From Serilophus lunatus (Eukaryota > Chordata > Aves > Passeriformes > Eurylaimidae): DNA of 64,000 bases. Positions 51,489-63,296 of the stretch are shown here, in pieces (the stretch's first letter is position 1; every line of letters starts with the position of its first letter). The notes beneath the pieces are model-generated. The model searched no databases. It saw nothing but the letters and a program-made list of their open reading frames with translations, and was not told the DNA's origin. Location of the stretch: NCBI GenBank assembly GCA_013399895.1, contig VXBA01004193.1, positions 1,229,913 to 1,293,912 on the forward strand, given 5' to 3'. Position numbers and translations under genes: made by a program.

Positions 51489-52559
51489 GGGAGGGACTTC
51501 AAACACCAGCAGGTCCCAACCCCCAAATGCCTTCTGGCTCCTCTCTGGTTATTTTTAAGAACAGTGACTGTCTCAAGTGACCACAGAAGAGATTTGTTTG
51601 CAGAAGGGATGTTTGGTTTTGTCTTCAGAACAAAAAAAGGGTGTGATAAAAACATTTCTGGGCATCCTGCTCACCTGGGCACGGGGTAAATCCGTGCTCC
51701 CCTGCCCCTGCCACCTGGCTGGCCTTGGCAGGATTACCAGGCACACAATTAGCACAGCCAAGGATTGCTCCCCGTTCCCATTAAGCCCTTTTGTGAGCCG
51801 ATAAGAAAGAGCTGGATGCCAAGGAGCAATAAAAAAGGCTTAGTTGAGAAAGGACTAAAGATGAAATGGGCTCCTGCCAACACCCCCTCCCGCAGGGTCT
51901 CGCTCAGGGCAGCTGGAAGGGGCTGCAGGCTGCCCAGGGACAGTGCTCCCAGCCATGGATTTGCCTTTAAATGTCATTTCAATGACAAACACCTGATAAT
52001 TCGCAGCAGCTGAAGCACATTCTGCCATCCCATCCAGGAGAGGCAGCCAAGCATCCCTGCACTGGGACACCAGTCAGCTGGATGGAGGGAAAATCAGCAG
52101 CCCGGGCAGAAGGCTCATTAAGATCATTAACAGACACTGGGCATCTGCCTCGGGATGTGTGGGGACAATCCAAGTGTCCACTGGACTCCTGTGCAGAGGA
52201 GGTTGCTCCTGCCCTTGTCACTAGAGGGATTATTATTATTGGATTGGAGTCTCCTTCCCACTCATCTTTTCCACTGAGACTCCAAGGTCTCCAGGGCATA
52301 ACTGTCCTCCCATGATGAGTTTATACATGAATTAAAAAAACGAGCTCTCTTGATCTGTTGCACAAAAGGAGGCATCTTAACAGGGGAGGTGGCATTGCTG
52401 AAGAGATGCCACGTAGGGAGTGCGGGCTTGGGCGCCTGAGAGAGTCCCAGTGTTTTGGCATCCCCTTGTTTCAGCCTCCCCAGTTTCCCCAAGCTGAGCT
52501 GAACTGATCCCTGTTCCAGCGCGGGGCAGAAGGGGCAGTGCTGTGCCTCTGAGGAGTTT

Positions 52560-52700
52560 AACCACCAATTACTTGTTCTCCGATAACGACAAGAATTATC
52601 ATTTACGGGTGTCTTCGCCTTTTCGGAGGCAAAGGTTCTTTACGCCCATTGACTAATTAATACCGTTAAACCCTTTGTTTAGTTCAGAGCATCTTTAGGT
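52560..52700. promoter_or_regulatory. Candidate conserved non-coding element, AT-rich with retained CpGs
   Basis: Seven CpGs fall between 52581 and 52665 (52581, 52587, 52606, 52616, 52624, 52643, 52664) although the block is AT-rich and not a CpG island. It includes CAATTAC, a GATAACGAC element, GACTAATTAATACC and a TCF/SOX-like CCTTTGTTT. Flanking DNA is CpG-poor and GC-richer. The pattern fits a constrained, unmethylated enhancer; function is inferred. Confidence 0.48.
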
Positions 52701-53889
52701 GTGGGGGGGTCGCCCCTCCAGCACAAACTGCTGCCAGGAGGTGGCTCTGGGGGCAGCTCCTCCTCATTTATTTAAGTGCAGTGTTCCCACCTTCTCCTGT
52801 TGGAAGAGAAAGAAAAAAGGTGGCAAACAGGCTCAGGTACAGTGGGGATGAGACCACAACTGGCTTTGATGTTTTTCTGTGGGCTCCACACTCACTGACT
52901 GACTATTAAGGTTCTTTTAGAATAAATCAATGCCTTTATAATGTATTTAGCTGGGAAAAAAAATAAAAGAACTGTCCCAAACAGTTCCTCTCTAAGCTGC
53001 TCTAAGACACAGGAGCTAAGCCAGGCAGTTTTGTGGGAATGTGGGTTAACTCACAGCTCAGCACAAGAGCAGAAACATGCTGACTCAGCCTTTTCCTGAA
53101 TGAGGAAAGAATTTTGAGCCAATCAAAAAATATTTACATTCAAGCAGCATCTTTCTCCCTGCTCAAGCTCTCCTCATACTCCTCTCCCACACTTGGCACA
53201 AAGAAATGATCAACAGTTTTATACTTTCCCTACAGCCTCGTGTCCTCTGTGGCTCCTGAGAACCCTCAGCTTGGCTCTGAATCCCAAGTGACATCTCAGA
53301 GCCAGAGCACCTGGCAGGAGCTGCCTCTGCTCCCAGCCTGCCTGGCTCTGCTCAAAGTGTGGAGGGAGGGATCCCTGGATTTGCAAAGGACTCGAGAGCA
53401 GGAAGCTTGGAAGCCTGAGAAAATAATCCCAGGAAATTCGGCGTGTGTTCTTGCCACGCAGCATTAGGGTGAGCCTTCCAACCATTGCAAACAAGAGGAA
53501 TTATTCCAGGTCCTGTGCAGCTTGGGCAGTCCAGGATAATCTGTAGGAAATCATGCACAGCACAGAGAGCTCTGGGAGCAACAGGCAGGAGAAATGGGGG
53601 AGGGGTGGCACAGCAAACTGAGCTGCTGGAAAATTAAAAGCTTTTTCAAGAAAGACACACAACTACAATCCAGAGACTAAAGTGAAACCCCCCACGGGAG
53701 GAGAACTGAGTTACGTGTGAGGAGCATCACCTCCATGTCAGCCCAGATGGCCCTGGCAGGGATCTGAGTGGGACCAGCCCTGTCTGAACAAAGCCCAGAG
53801 CACTTGGCCACACTCTGACTCTGTGCCTTGTTTTCCTGCTGGTCAGGCATCCCTGCCAGCCACCCCCTGCACACACATCCTCCCCTCTC

Positions 53890-54145
53890 TCTGTCCTGCA
53901 TGATTTATGCAGCATTTAAATAATAAATTGCATGGACATTGTGGAATTTATACTGCTCTGAGAAGGTTATTAACTAAATCACTGTATAATTCATATCAAT
54001 GAACCTGGATCTTGCAGTGGGGCCGATTTCATTGGGGAAAAAAAATCCATAGAGTTTATAAAAATCAAAGGATGGTCAGGGATTTGCAATATTTAAGTAG
54101 TGTGTATATTTAGATTAAGAACAGGAGAGTGATTTATGCAGGATG
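53890..54145. promoter_or_regulatory. AT-rich candidate regulatory block flanked by 12-bp direct repeats
   Basis: TGATTTATGCAG occurs at 53901-53912 and again at 54130-54141. The left copy sits in the short palindrome TGCAT-GATTT-ATGCA. Between them lies AT-rich sequence with homeodomain and CDX/POU-like elements (AATAAATTGCATGG, TATAATTCATATCAATG, TTTATAAAAATCAAAGG). The two ATTTATGCA sites may be POU or CDX binding sites. No repeat family is recognised. Confidence 0.4.
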
Positions 54146-56628
54146 ACACCTTGTTTTGCATTATCTCAGCTGGATGTCCCTGGCTCTGTCCCCCAGCCTT
54201 GCCTCTGAAAGATTCTCATCTGGGCAAATCAGTGCCCTCTGAGGGAAACAAAACCTTCCTCCCTAAATCATCCAGCAGGAATCTTACAGTGGCCCTTATT
54301 AGAGCTGCCCAGAAACAGCAAGGCACAGTAAATTGGGATTTTGTCAGAGAGCTCGCCCTTGGCTCTGCCTTCACTGTGAGCCCAAGGCTCCAACAAACAA
54401 ATCCAATATATTCTCAGAAAAGGGTCAGAACAAGTGCCAGGGCAGGGCAGGCCAGGAGGTAGGGACAAGTTGTCTCTAAGGCCACAAAAAAGTCTCAAAA
54501 TATTCAACATACAAGTTGTACTTACCTGGAATTTCCAAGAAATGAGCTTGCATCTCACAGCAGCTCAGTAATGATCACTGGAACATAAAGAAATAGGAAA
54601 AGTTAAAGTTTAAATAAGCATGTCTGGTTAGAAAGAAGTGGTTTACCTGCATGTCCCCAGGTCAAAGCAACCAGGAAAGAAAACCCAGGACAAGGCAAAC
54701 TCTCCTTTCCTCTAAGACATGAGAGCAAGTCAGAAATGCCTCCCAGGGAACAGGATCCAGTACCTTCATACTGCACAGCCAGGCTGTGGGAGCTTAACTA
54801 GAGCCCTTCATGTCATATTAATATAATTCTTGGTGTATAAACAACTCTGGTCCCTCTTCAGCTTTGATAAATGGAGCACTGGTGCCCACACACGCTCTCC
54901 AAATAGCACCATTCATTAGTTTGTCATTCCTGGCTGCTGCTGTTTCAGAGGAGATGGTAAATCTTACCCACAGGCAGGAGGATGAGCTCAGACTGCTCTG
55001 ACTGGCCAGAGCTGCTGAGCTGGAGCAAAGTGATCCCAGAGTGCCAGGAAAAACAGGAGAGGGACCAGGGCAAGTCTCTGAGCCCTTTCTTCTTCTCTCC
55101 CCCTACTCTCCTCCATCCTAACTGAGTTGTAACTCCATCTCAAAGATGCTTAATCACCACTGATGGAAGACCCAGCTCGTGGGAGGGCTGGGACTGAAAG
55201 AGCAGCTGTGCCTTGGAGGCACTGGAGGTATTTGGGTAACATTTCATCTGCACCATGCAAACAACACGCTGGACCTTGCCTCAGAAATGCCACAGCCTCC
55301 TCTGCAGGAGCCCACTCAGGAATGGGCATGGGTTACAAACCAGGCTCCATTCCCACAGTAACTGGGGCATGTGTGAGGTGTTTGCTCAGAACTAGTGATG
55401 GGAGCAGGGGAGAGGTTTCCCACCGAGTCTTTGAGCTGCCTTCTGAGCAGTCCCACAGCATTGTCCTTCTCCTGAGAGGCTCCTGCTTCCCACACATCTG
55501 TCCAGTTCAGCCTGTGCCAATGGCACTGGTGTCCTGGCAGAACATTCCCTGCAGCCCCTCACCTCAGTGACTCGGCTGGTCCTTGTCTCCCAGTGCCCCA
55601 AATGGCACCAGGGACATCCAAACCACCTGGCAGAGGGTGCAGGAAGGGCTCTGAATGCTGGTACCCCTTCTCTTAGAGCAGACCCCGGGAAACCTGTTCT
55701 GTCTGTGGCTTCACTCTCTCTGTTGTCTCTCAGTGTGAACAATTCCCCCCATTTCAGCAAACACTTTCCTTGCAGTGCCAGTTGGTTCACGGCTGTGCTG
55801 CCATCCCCGGGACTGAGGTCCTTGTCACTTTGAAGATCCCAGCTATTTGACTGCTTTGAATTCATTTGTTTAATGAACCTCAGGGGGCCACTGCACTAAA
55901 GCATTCCCAAACAAGTTCAGAGCTTTGCAGTTCCTCCACTAATTAGGGACTCCTTTGGGGCTAAACACGAGAGGTTCTGCTGCTGTGTTTGAAGCCGGCA
56001 GTGAGCCAAGGCACTGCTGAAGCTCCAGCTCAAGTGAAGCATTTTTAATGCTTCTCCTCCTCCAGTTTTTTCCTCTCCCCAGTCGGTGCAGAGTTGCCAG
56101 CCACAAACACAGATGATCAGGCCAAGGTGCTGTGAGACAGGGGAAGTATTTTATCAAAGCATGAATAAACCAGGCAAGCTCTGCAGAGCCATTCCCTGCA
56201 CATGTGCATGTCTCTCTGTAGACACCACACAGCTTTCTCTCTCTTCCACCAGCCCTTTCCTCAGTTCCTCTTAACCTACTTACTATTAAAGGCTCCTGGA
56301 GCTAAAACTGCAGCTCAGATTGTTCATTAGTCGCTGTCCAGGAACAGGCCAAGCTCAGCCCTTGCAAGGTCAGAGCACAGCCCAGCTGGTCAATCCCATG
56401 AGCCAGGCCCAGGCCACATGTTGCATTATTTACAGGGGCTCAGGGGGGGAAAACAGGGATAAAGTCTCCTTTAAAAGTGCTTTGAGGATGTGGGAGTCTC
56501 ATGGCTGAGAGATGCAAGACAAAATCCACTCAAAGCACCTTCACTTACTGCAAGACCTTTCTCCTTCTCTTTCCTCCTCTGCAGTGCTTGGCTCTTGTCC
56601 TACCAAAAAGTGAAAGGCACATGTTCTG

Positions 56629-56629
<1 letters not shown>
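54146..56629. other. Intergenic region
   Basis: Single-copy sequence. A small AT-rich patch is present at about 54.80-54.85 kb (CATATTAATATAATTC). No exon is recognised. Confidence 0.55.

Positions 56630-56680
<51 letters not shown>
56630..56680. repeat. T40-A11 homopolymer junction
   Basis: Forty T (56630-56669) directly followed by eleven A (56670-56680). The A11 can pair with part of T40. It may be the remains of two oppositely oriented poly(A) tails, or its length may be a sequencing artefact. A 62-codon poly-Lys/poly-Phe frame across it is not a gene. Confidence 0.85.
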
Positions 56681-56829
56681 GAAAGGATTAATACTCGTTA
56701 GAAGGAACCAGGAAAGAAACTGGTATCTTTGGCAGTTCATTACAGCAACTTTATTACTGCTCAGAATTTCCCCAAAGAAAGGAAGGGCCACTCAGAATCC
56801 ACTCTGCAGAGCTCAGGGCATCAAGAGTC

Positions 56830-57005
56830 CTGCAGAATTAATTGCCAGGCATATTAATTACTGATTAAATAGGAAATCCCCAAATACCATTAGAAGGGGA
56901 TGATTAAACATGCACCACTGATTAGACACATCCTCCCTCCCTTCATCTCACTGTAAGTCACCTTCCTGTTGATCAAGTTCAGAAGGACAAATGTCTAATA
57001 GGAGG
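56830..57005. promoter_or_regulatory. AT-rich candidate conserved block
   Basis: It has GAATTAATTGCC, CATATTAATTACTGATTAAAT, GATGATTAAACATGC and CTGATTAGAC, a dense set of homeodomain-like cores, between a homopolymer-rich tract and ordinary GC-richer DNA. Confidence 0.33.
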
Positions 57006-60000
57006 CAGCAGTGGTAAATAAAGAGTCTCACCAGAGAGCTGGAAACACCTTCCTGGGATAAAGATGCAGATGCCTCATCCAGGACCACTGGTTGGAGCTG
57101 ATCTGAAGCCAGGAAAATTGCTCATTGCCCACTTTGGACTTGATAGCATCAGGAATTCTTCCAGGTGCTGCTCCTGTCTCAGGTACCAGTGTTGGATACA
57201 TCCCATCTGCCCCATCAAAGGGCTGCCAGGAAATGGAACCAGGCAGAAAAACCTCCCAGGTTCTGAACTTGTCTGTGCCCACGAGAGCAAACCTGGAGCT
57301 GGGAATGGGCTCAGAGTTAGCCAGGACAATTCCCGCCCTGGGATCTCACTGTTGGAAGGGAAGGCAGAGCATCTCCCAGCCAGAGACTTGCTCACACAGC
57401 TCTTCCTGAGGCAGATCAAGGGGATGCAAGAGGGGTCTGTGGTCTGTACTGGAGCTATTGAACTGTCTGCCCTCCTAAGCAGCCTCTCCATCATCTCCAA
57501 CCCTCTCCATCCATCTCTCCAACCACCTCATGTTTGGGGTCACAGATTGTGTAGGTTCCCACTTACCATGGAAAGGAGGATAGTTTTTAGGGACAGTATC
57601 CACCTGACTGCCCCCAGGACAGCATGGCCCACCTTCCCAGCTGTGCTGGGCCGAGCTGGGGTGGTTGCTGAGCCCCTCTGAGGTGGGGCAGGCAGAGGGA
57701 GGGCTGTTTTTTAGCTGCCCCTCTGCTTGTCCCTGTGCCCGCTCCCACCAGACCCAGGCCAGCAAACCCTGGCACAGCTGGTGGGGAGCTGCTGCCACCT
57801 CCTGGGCAGCCCGGCTCCATCAGGAACCCTTTTCCCAAGGGCTGTTCCTCGCTCCTGGTCCCTAATCCTCACCCCTGGGGTCACCTGCCTTCCCCTGTGG
57901 CACCGGGGCAGAGCCACCTCCCTGCAACCAGGGCCCTGTGTGGCAGCGCTGCCGAACAAACACAGAGGCAAATGAACCTCCCAAATGACACGGGGACAGC
58001 TGAGCTCCAGCCCCAGCCGGGGGAAGCCTGTTCCCTGAGCTGTCACAAGGGTTTGCACCCCGGTGCTGATGTCTGTCCTCACACCAGAGATGGTACTGGC
58101 ACAGGGCCCTCTCCTTTTCCCAGGGACAGGTTTGGGATTGTAGTGGAAACTCCAGGAGACCATCCAGGAAGGAGGGCAGTGGGACAATGGACACACCTTT
58201 CTCTCCAGAAAGGCTCTGCAGACACAAAGAGAGGACAGGAATGACTCTGGTGCAGGGAGTGTCAGCAGAGACCTCATCTCTGGTTGGGGGAGAGGAGGTA
58301 GAGGCAGCAGGGAAACCCAGTCACTGCTCTGCAGAACCTTCCAGCTGCAGAGAGAACAAGCCCCTGGGTGCTATTTCTCCTCACTCATGTGAGGAAGGAT
58401 CGTTTTGGGACCAAACTGTCCGTGGTGCAAACCAAGAGCCCCGCAGGTCCCTCTGCATCCCTGCCAGGACAGCACCTGCCCCGGGGCTCTCCCCTCTCTG
58501 CCTCAGGCAGCTCTTTGCATGAGCAGACATTTGCATTAGGATGGGACAAGCAAGGCTCCACGTCCCCAGGTGCTGCACATACCCTTCCAGCACCTCGGGA
58601 TGTAACCTGGGGCATGTTTTGTCTCCCAAGCACTGCCTGCCTCTCCCTGCCTCCCCAGGCAATCCCACCCTGCAGCATCACCTTCCAGAGGAAGCACCTT
58701 GTGGGACCAGGGCAGGAGCAGGGGGAGCTGAGGGGGTGGCCAGGCTGGCACAAGGTCTGTGTGGTGAGAAGCTGCACCTGTAAAACCCACTGGAGGAGGG
58801 GACAGTGGCTCAAAGCTGACCTGGGAAAGTACAAAGAACCAATGCAGGTCAGGCTGGAAAATTCCCTTGTTAAACTGCTCCCTTCAGGGAAGTGCCTTTC
58901 TGAAAAATGCTTGTCCTTCAAACCAGAGTCCTCCCCTGCCAAGTGCCAGGGCAAACCTGCCCTCCCTCCCTGCAGCTCTTTTGATGTGGGTTACAAGGGG
59001 GCTTTTAGGACCTCATCCCTGCAGAGAACAATCCACCTCTTCTTATTCAAGCCCGGATAAAGCCCCTTCAGGGCTGACAGACTGGGATAAATCCCTTAAA
59101 GCCAGAGATTCCTTCTGCTGTCTGGGGGAAATCCCATGCCATGCCAGAGTCTTGCTGGCAGAGGACCAGGACTGAGGTGTTTCCCTGCAGCAAACCTGGG
59201 ACACGTGTGGGGACTGGCAGCCTCCCAGCTCTCTCCTGATGCAAAATGCATTCCAAATCTAATTTGCAGCTCCAGCAAGCCACAAGGCCCTGCCTACCCT
59301 GCTCCCTCCCCTCTCTGTTTTTCTCTCCTGTCCTGTATGGAGGCAGGGGATGGGGTGGCAGGGCTTTCCACCTGCTTTCTGGAAGCTGCTGACACTGAGA
59401 GCTCCAAAGCCCCTGGACAGAGCCCACCCCAGCAGTGGTAACTCACCCCACACCACGAGCAGGACAAGGAGTCTCTTCCAACCAGCTCAGCAGTTCAAGC
59501 AGTAAAAAATCCTACATCTACAAAACACACTATTTGCAAAACATGCCAATAAATCTCAACTGCACCGAGTTCTTCACCCAAAGCAAATAATCAAGCCCTG
59601 CAGAGGAGCTCAGAACAAACGGGGCAGAGTCCACCTTGTGCCATGCAGGGCCAGCAGCCAGTGGAGAGGATGCCCTGATGTACAGTGTGATTGCAGCACA
59701 GACCAGACTGTCCCATCCAGCACCAGGAAAGGGAATAGAGAGAACTCCCTGTCCTTGCTTTCCTCAGCACCCTGCCCTGGCCCTGCCTTCACCTCTGCTC
59801 CACCCAGAGGGTTTTTCCCGCAGCAACCACAGAGCCAGAGAGAGCCTCATCCAGCTTGGCTGTGATTCAGGTTTCCCTGCTCCAAAGCAGGTGGTTTTGT
59901 ACAACTGTTTATTCTCTGTGACTGCTGCATTTTGCCAAAAAGACACCCCCTCCTTTGCCATCCGCTCCTGGTGAGCTGCAGGTGGGAGGAGGTTTCATTT

Positions 60001-61987
60001 TCCGAGCTTGGGGTCTTTTCCAGAAGATTCTCAGTCAATATGCTGAAGGGTTTCACTTCCATTCCAGAAGCAGAGCCTGGAGTTCCAAGTGCTGCTGTTG
60101 GCCTGGGGACTCCACTCCTCCAGCCACAAAGGGGAATATTCATTTAACTCCTTCATTTAACCAATACACAAAAAGACAAGACAGGGGAGAAACCTGTGCA
60201 AGTGAGGAGAGACAGACAAGGAGATAACTTCTGTCTGCTTGCCAAGAAGGAATAAAAGCCTGAGTCATTCCATCTGGTGTAACTCTGGCAGTTTGGGTGG
60301 CAGCCAGGGAAACACCCCTACATGGGTTCCAAACCATCCTGAGTCCCTGAGGAACAGCTCAGAGCTGGGCTAGGGAGCCCAGGGGTTGTTTGTTATACAG
60401 AGGCTCTGTTGGCTTTGGCACCTCCAAAACAGGTTTTGGAGCAGCTGTCAGCCCAGCCAGGGCCAGATCCTGCCTTCCCCAGCCTGGCTCTGATCCTGTT
60501 CCACACAGGGGAGACACGAGGTGTGCTGGGCTCCTCCTGCCACCATCAGGGGCCTGGAGCTTCTTGGGCTGCTTTTGGATGCTGCTCTGAGCTGTCAGCT
60601 TCTGCTCCACCCATCCTACTGCTCTGTCCAAAGATTTGGGGCACTTTGGAAGCTCAGCCTCCCTGAAAGTCCTGTGATTCAAACTCCTCTGTAATACATG
60701 TGAGTCTCCCATAGTAATTTCTACATCCTGCCCTTCCTCCACTGCACTTCACACTCCTCTGATTTCCTTCATTACATGGGCTTATCCCTGGCTAAATGAA
60801 TGACTATGAAGTCACCATCTGGGATAAAAATATTAATGTCATTGCTTCACAAAACTCTCCTTTTGACAGTTTTTTCAGCTCCCACTTTCCCACAGATGTC
60901 CAAGAGGAGATCTTCCAGAGTGTAGATCCTGGAATAAACACTACCACTTCCACCATCCCTTACAAGGATCTCTTTGGCCCTGGGCAAGTTTTTGTAGCAG
61001 AGCCTTCCTTGTTACATTTGTGACATGATCCCATCTTGCCTTTTCTTTTCCAAACCGAACTCTCTCTCAAAGGCCACACATATCCGTTTCAGCCCTGTTC
61101 CAGTGACGTGCCACTGAGTCACCCCCACCACCCAAACCGTGGCACCAAGCTTTTGCAAGGAGCCTTTATGTGAAACTGCCCAGGGCAAACAGAGTCACAA
61201 GTGAAGCTGGGCTTGCAAAATCCTCTGCTTCCATTTCCCCCATTCCCTTTGCTCTCAGATTGCTGACATACTTTCCGTGTTTCTTACGATACTTCCACAA
61301 AAGGTTGTTCAACAGGTGGGGAGGAGCATTCCCTGTTTCCAAGGGACTTGCAGCCTGAGGTCCCTTTGAGGAACTTTCTCCTGCTTCTCTGTGTGGTGGG
61401 GGGTCACGCAGAGCCCTGAGCTCAGCCCTGTGCTGACCCTGGGTACCAGAGGAGCCGCAGGCACTGCCCAGAGAGGCTCCCAGTAGGGCAGAAGGCAAGG
61501 ACAAAACCACAAGGAAATGAGGCTCTGCAGGAGCATTTGATTCTGTGAATTTAGCAAGCCAGAAAATCCCCATTTCTCATTTTCTCCACACTCTCTGCAT
61601 TAGGGTCAACTTTAACCATGAGCAGGTATCAGCTCTTCCAACACATCCTCTCTTTCCCTGGGCTCTCATTTTGCTTGTCCTCAACTCTATTATTCTCTTT
61701 CTCACAGTTGCCCTTTTTCTCCAACATTTAACACACCAGTTTGTTTCTAACCCTTCAGGCTGCTGGTGGGGTGGTGAGACCCTCCTGGGTGAGGTGCTTT
61801 GGGGCTGGACCAAGGGAAGATGAGCACAGGGAAGGAAATCCAGACCTCCCACTCACCCAGCACAGTGACTCAGCAGAGCCAGGGAGGAGGTGGATGAAGT
61901 GGGCTTGGCAAAACTGGAGCATGAGGACATCAAAAATGCCTCCAGGAGCTTCCTGTGAGCTGCCATGATACACTCCCTTTTCTAGGA
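57006..61987. other. GC-richer intergenic region upstream of the right-edge gene
   Basis: From about 57.6 to 59.4 kb the sequence is GC-rich and many long frames overlap on both strands (up to 230 codons). They lack domains and CpG density is too low for an island, so they are read as composition effects. The CTCF-like site at 57.79 kb lies here. Confidence 0.5.
57792..57805 (-). promoter_or_regulatory. CTCF-like motif
   Basis: CTGCCACCTCCTGG on the + strand matches the reverse complement of the CTCF core consensus with one mismatch. It lies in a GC-rich stretch about 5.5 kb upstream of the right-edge promoter, so an insulator role is plausible but unproven. Confidence 0.33.
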
Positions 61988-62190
61988 GAGCTTCAGACTG
62001 GATATTAGGAAAAAAGTTTGTCCCTGAAAGAGTGGTCATGCATTGGAACAAGTTGCCCAGGGAGGTGGTGGAGTCACTGGATGTGGCACTTGGGGACAGT
62101 TTGGGGTTGATTATGGTGGTGTTGGGGTTATGGTTGGACTGGATGATCTTGAAGGTCTCATCCATCCTTGAGAATCTTGTGATTCTGCAA
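61988..62190 (+). mobile_element. CR1 LINE 3'-end copy with small internal deletion
   Basis: It runs from TTCAGACTGGATATTAGGAA through AGAGTGGTCATGCATTGGAA, TTGCCCAGGGAGGTGGTGGA and GATGTGGCACTTGGGGACAG to GGTTGGACTGGATGATCTTG, finishing with GTGATTCTGCA, a degraded 8-mer tail. The usual block between GTCAC and GATGTGGCAC (containing TGGAGGTGTTCAAG in intact copies) is missing. It lies about 1.1 kb upstream of the promoter at the right edge. Confidence 0.88.
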
Positions 62191-63177
62191 GTGTAAGGCA
62201 GACAGGGGGAAAGAAAGGCCATTCCCTCCTCGTTGGGGGGATGCAGCTCCTCTGGAGTGCCTGTGCATTCAGCACGTTGTTCACTCTGATTGCTGGAAAA
62301 ACCTGCCCTCAGCACAACTGTCCCCAGGAACAGGCTCTGGAGTGATCTCTAGGTCAGGAAAACTGATCCAGGATCGTCCCCTCTAATTGCTGGGTGTCGC
62401 TCTCCGGGTTTCGCTCTGGTCTGTGCCTGTTGTTCCTTTCAAAACGAGGTGGAAGGCGAGTGGGACAAACCCCTCCTGCCCTCAGGAACGGGGAAGTGCT
62501 GCCATGTCCCAGTGCTGACAGAGTTCACCCCTCAGCCCCAACAGCCCAGGCAGCACTTGCAAAATCAGCCTTGAAATCAGCCAATGGCCTGTGGGGAAAA
62601 TGGGGAAATCCAGGCAAGAGGAAGGAGAGAAAAGAGAAACTCGATCTTCTTTTTTCATACATTATTTGAGGGATGCAGCCAAAATGACTTGAGAAGAGCC
62701 TGTGAGCTTCCCTTCACGAGCAAATGCTGTGTTTGAGGGGGAAGGGCTGTGAAAGGGGGTTATGAGAGACCATGGCCCTTCATGATCCCCCTTTCTCCAA
62801 GCAGGGGCAGAAGCTGTATTTGAACACTTCTGCAGGGGTGAGCCCCACCTGGGTTCTCTACACTTTCTAGAACTGTTTGGCCTTCAAGAGAAGCCAGGAC
62901 CAGAGTTGGAAAAAGGACTGGATGCTGCTCCACCTTTCCAGACTGTGGGCTTCTGCAAGAGATTCCAGGACTGTGAACACAAAACACACCCCAGTGTCCC
63001 CCCTGCAAAGGCGGCTCAGGGGATACAGACTTGATTTGCAGCCCACGGGTTCCATGTCCATTTTAGCCCCTCACAGCTGCTCAGCCCTTGCTTTCCACCA
63101 GCTCACCCCGAGGCTTCCAGGTAGAAGGAAGTGATCTCTGTTTGTGAAACCTCCCATCGGGGTGTGTGCTCTGAGCT
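62191..63177. other. Proximal upstream region of the right-edge gene
   Basis: About 1 kb between the CR1 copy and the core promoter. It is single-copy and without clear site clusters. Proximal regulatory elements would be expected here, but none stands out before the KLF/octamer/TATA group. Confidence 0.45.
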
Positions 63178-63256
63178 GGGTGGGGAGGAGGAGGCATTTG
63201 CATTTACCTCATCAAAACCCAGACTATAAGTAGGCTGGGAAGTGCGAGGCTTCCTC
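63178..63256 (+). promoter_or_regulatory. Core promoter with KLF-like box, octamer and TATA box
   Basis: Within 80 bp there is a GC-rich KLF/Sp-type element (GGGTGGGG, 63178-63185), a perfect POU octamer ATTTGCAT (63196-63203) and a TATA box (TATAAG, 63225-63230). About 30 bp downstream of the TATA box lies the expected transcription start, near 63255, and the coding ATG follows at 63297. This ordered spacing and the downstream signal-peptide exon support a genuine tissue-restricted, non-CpG-island promoter. Which POU or KLF factor acts here cannot be told from sequence. Confidence 0.6.
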
Positions 63257-63296
63257 AGTCCCCAGGTGTGTGAAGTGCAGACACCACAGTTGGACC
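63257..63296 (+). other. Predicted 5' UTR of the right-edge gene
   Basis: This is the interval between the TATA-predicted start site and the Kozak ATG. It contains no upstream ATG. A GTG triplet at 63270 opens the same frame but is not in a favoured initiation context, so the ATG at 63297 is preferred. Confidence 0.4.

Noticed and set aside
56490..56864. 124-codon frame with poly-Phe and poly-Lys
   Set aside because: It is a direct translation of the T40-A11 homopolymer junction.
57600..59450. Many overlapping long frames suggesting a GC-rich gene or CpG island
   Set aside because: CpG is sparse, frames are open on both strands at once, and there is no domain or consistent splice pattern. 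Low stop density follows from GC content.
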